Shown one piece after another: positions 5,477 through 6,164 of a stretch of 6,164 nucleotides of DNA. Made by a program: the position numbers and the translations under genes. Each line of letters opens with the position of its first letter. Position 1 is the first letter of the stretch. This DNA is from JBLHUT01 sp047629975 (GTDB taxonomy: Bacteria; Pseudomonadota; Alphaproteobacteria; Rhodobacterales; Rhodobacteraceae). Below the pieces are notes generated by a model that was given only the letters and a program-made list of their open reading frames with translations, had not been told where the DNA came from and searched no databases. The stretch is taken from contig JBLHUT010000217.1 of the NCBI GenBank assembly GCA_047629975.1, positions 1-6,164 of the forward strand, read 5' to 3'.

Positions 5477-5700
5477 TCACTGGCTCGCGAAGAACACCGT
5501 GGCCGGTTTTAGGGTTTCCCCTTCCTCCTTGAGAATACGACTCTCTCGCCGAAGCCGGTCATTCTCTTGGGGCCGTCCCAAATCATTTTTCGCCACCACG
5601 CCAGTGTCTCGATGCGCTGTGTTCCACTTGTTCAGCGTCGGCATATCACGCCAAAATCACCAGCAGCACCACTGGTGATGCCGCATATGTTCACCCGGAC
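5477..5700 (-). pseudogene. IS3-family OrfA (element B), degraded
   Basis: From ATG 5644 on the minus strand, 55 codons read PTLNKWNTAHRDTGVVAKND, then LGRPQENDRLRRESRILKEE, ending ATVFFASQ and TGA (5479-5477). This is the C-terminal leucine-zipper-like part of an IS3 OrfA that precedes OrfB. Just upstream, TSGAAGDFGV (about 5676-5647) in a different frame resembles the helix-turn-helix region (usually TSGLTRRQIADDLGVG), so a frameshift and a small deletion separate the parts. After the stop, about 30 bases intervene before homology to the usual OrfA/OrfB overlap resumes (KPEPVRF), suggesting another insertion that would abolish programmed frameshifting. No intact start is recognisable. Confidence 0.75.
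5656..5679. repeat. Perfect 8-8-8 inverted repeat in the IS3 orfA remnant
   Basis: ATCACCAG (5656-5663) and CTGGTGAT (5672-5679) are exact reverse complements around an 8-base loop. No T-run follows, so it is unlikely to be a terminator. It coincides with the place where the OrfA frame is broken, so it may have promoted the local rearrangement. Confidence 0.5.
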
Positions 5701-5776
5701 CCCGCGCGATCAAGAGATAGTCAGCGTGACCGCCGATGGCGCATGCGAACCGCGCAGATGTTATCAAGGACGGCGC

Positions 5777-5796
5777 TGCCGGGGTTCTTACCGGCA
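5777..5796. terminator. Possible weak terminator hairpin after the ProB-like gene
   Basis: TGCCGG (5777-5782) and CCGGCA (5791-5796) form a 6-bp GC-rich stem with an 8-base loop, starting 14 bases past the minus-strand stop codon (5813-5811). There is no run of T after it on the minus strand, so it may be only a transcription pause or mRNA-stabilising stem. Confidence 0.3.
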
Positions 5797-5810
5797 ATGC
5801 CGCCTGTGAT

Positions 5811-6164
5811 CTATGGCTGCGCTACGACTTTCTGGTCATGTTCAGGCGCATCCAGAGGAAGGTGGTTTTCTTCAAGGACCAACATATTTTCGATCGCTAC
5901 GATATCGCTTTTGGTTTTATAGCCGATCAGGTCCTCGACGGACATGTCAAGGTTGCGGGCCACCAGCATCGTTTCTTCCGACGAGAAATTTGTCAAACCG
6001 CGGGCGACCTCGTCGCCATCTTCGCTGTAGACGTGCAGCACGTCGCCCTTGGTAAAGTCACCTTGAATTGAAATAACGTCACTTCGTGTAATCCCGCAGT
6101 CACCCGCAATCACACGCGCCGCGACCTTGTTCGAGATGACGAGTGTTCCGGCGACATGCAACCG
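5811..6164 (-). CDS. proB: Glutamate 5-kinase-like protein, C-terminal PUA domain (5' end beyond the window)
   Basis: The frame is open to the right edge (first complete codon CGG at 6164-6162), so only the last 117 residues are seen. They read RLHVAGTLVISNKVAARVIA, a middle with GDFTKGDVLHVYSEDGDEVA and RGLTNFSSEE, then LIGYKTKSDIVAIENMLVL. This follows the PUA-domain pattern of ProB (GxLVID-GAA...; V-G-x-F-x-RGD-V; ARGLxNYSSEE; ILGY...IHRDNLVL). ProB phosphorylates glutamate in the first step of proline synthesis; the kinase domain would lie outside. The stop TAG is at 5813-5811, giving a tail of about 20 residues (EENHLPLDAPEHDQ and on) beyond the usual ProB end. Its divergence from textbook ProB and that tail leave room for a paralogue or another PUA-bearing amino-acid kinase. 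It points into the IS debris, and no downstream partner gene is present. Confidence 0.7.
   Translation of the reverse strand, partial: RLHVAGTLVISNKVAARVIAGDCGITRSDVISIQGDFTKGDVLHVYSEDGDEVARGLTNFSSEETMLVARNLDMSVEDLIGYKTKSDIVAIENMLVLEENHLPLDAPEHDQKVVAQP

Larger units (their letters stand above)
4838..5740 (-). mobile_element. IS3-family element B, decayed copy (orfA + orfB remnants)
   Basis: Translated fragments in several minus-strand frames line up in order along one IS3 element: the OrfA N-terminal region (about 5700), the OrfA coiled-coil end (5477-5644), then OrfB (5437 to about 4849). The downstream third of orfB, with its second and third catalytic acidic residues, and the right end are missing, cut where IS3 fragment A begins (4837). 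The outer end near 5740 is not recognisable. Because fragment A's probable left terminus abuts the interior of orfB, element A may have inserted into element B. The extents are approximate. Confidence 0.7.

Noticed and set aside
5736..6071. Plus-strand 111-residue open frame opposite the ProB-like gene
   Set aside because: Most of it is antisense to the PUA domain, and the unpaired first part has no family pattern.
1..6164. CRISPR array, tRNA/rRNA, toxin-antitoxin, defence or biosynthetic system
   Set aside because: No regularly spaced repeats, cloverleaf or rRNA-like segment, or co-directional gene set was seen; the window is explained by IS remnants plus one exporter and one PUA-domain protein.

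Overview
The window looks like an IS-rich accessory segment of an alphaproteobacterium, most likely a marine Rhodobacteraceae (roseobacter group). That placement is inferred from protein style: an IS91-type integrase/transposase pair, IS66 and IS3 relatives typical of that family, and a roseobacter-like ABC half-transporter. The density of broken insertion sequences recalls IS-laden genomes such as Octadecabacter, but I cannot confirm a genus from sequence alone.

Layout, left to right. (1) 1-1405, plus strand: a decayed IS91-type unit. A tyrosine-recombinase (integrase) gene enters from the left edge and is fused in frame, at a shared V-A-D-I stretch, to an IS91 transposase. The transposase has lost the part expected to hold its HUH motif and carries a frameshift. 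(2) 1406-1980: gene-free, with a direct repeat, a hairpin and a weak promoter candidate. (3) 1981-3840, plus strand: the one clearly intact gene, a 619-residue ABC exporter half-transporter (membrane domain plus ATPase) with every nucleotide-binding motif present. (4) 4000 to about 4422, minus strand: the C-terminal part of a DUF418-like membrane protein with two in-frame stops. (5) 4423 to about 5740: stacked IS debris. It holds a 5' piece of an IS66 element (plus), joined tail to tail to a 5' piece of an IS3 element (minus), which abuts a longer, heavily mutated second IS3 copy (orfA and orfB, minus). (6) 5811-6164, minus strand: the C-terminal PUA domain of a glutamate 5-kinase-like protein (ProB), which enters from the right edge.

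The genes do not form a pathway. The ABC exporter and the ProB-like gene are the only plausible functional proteins. The rest records successive insertions, deletions and decay. I found no RNA gene, CRISPR array, toxin-antitoxin pair, defence system or other coherent new system. The most distinctive observations are the microhomology fusion that made the integrase-transposase hybrid and the tail-to-tail IS66/IS3 junction.
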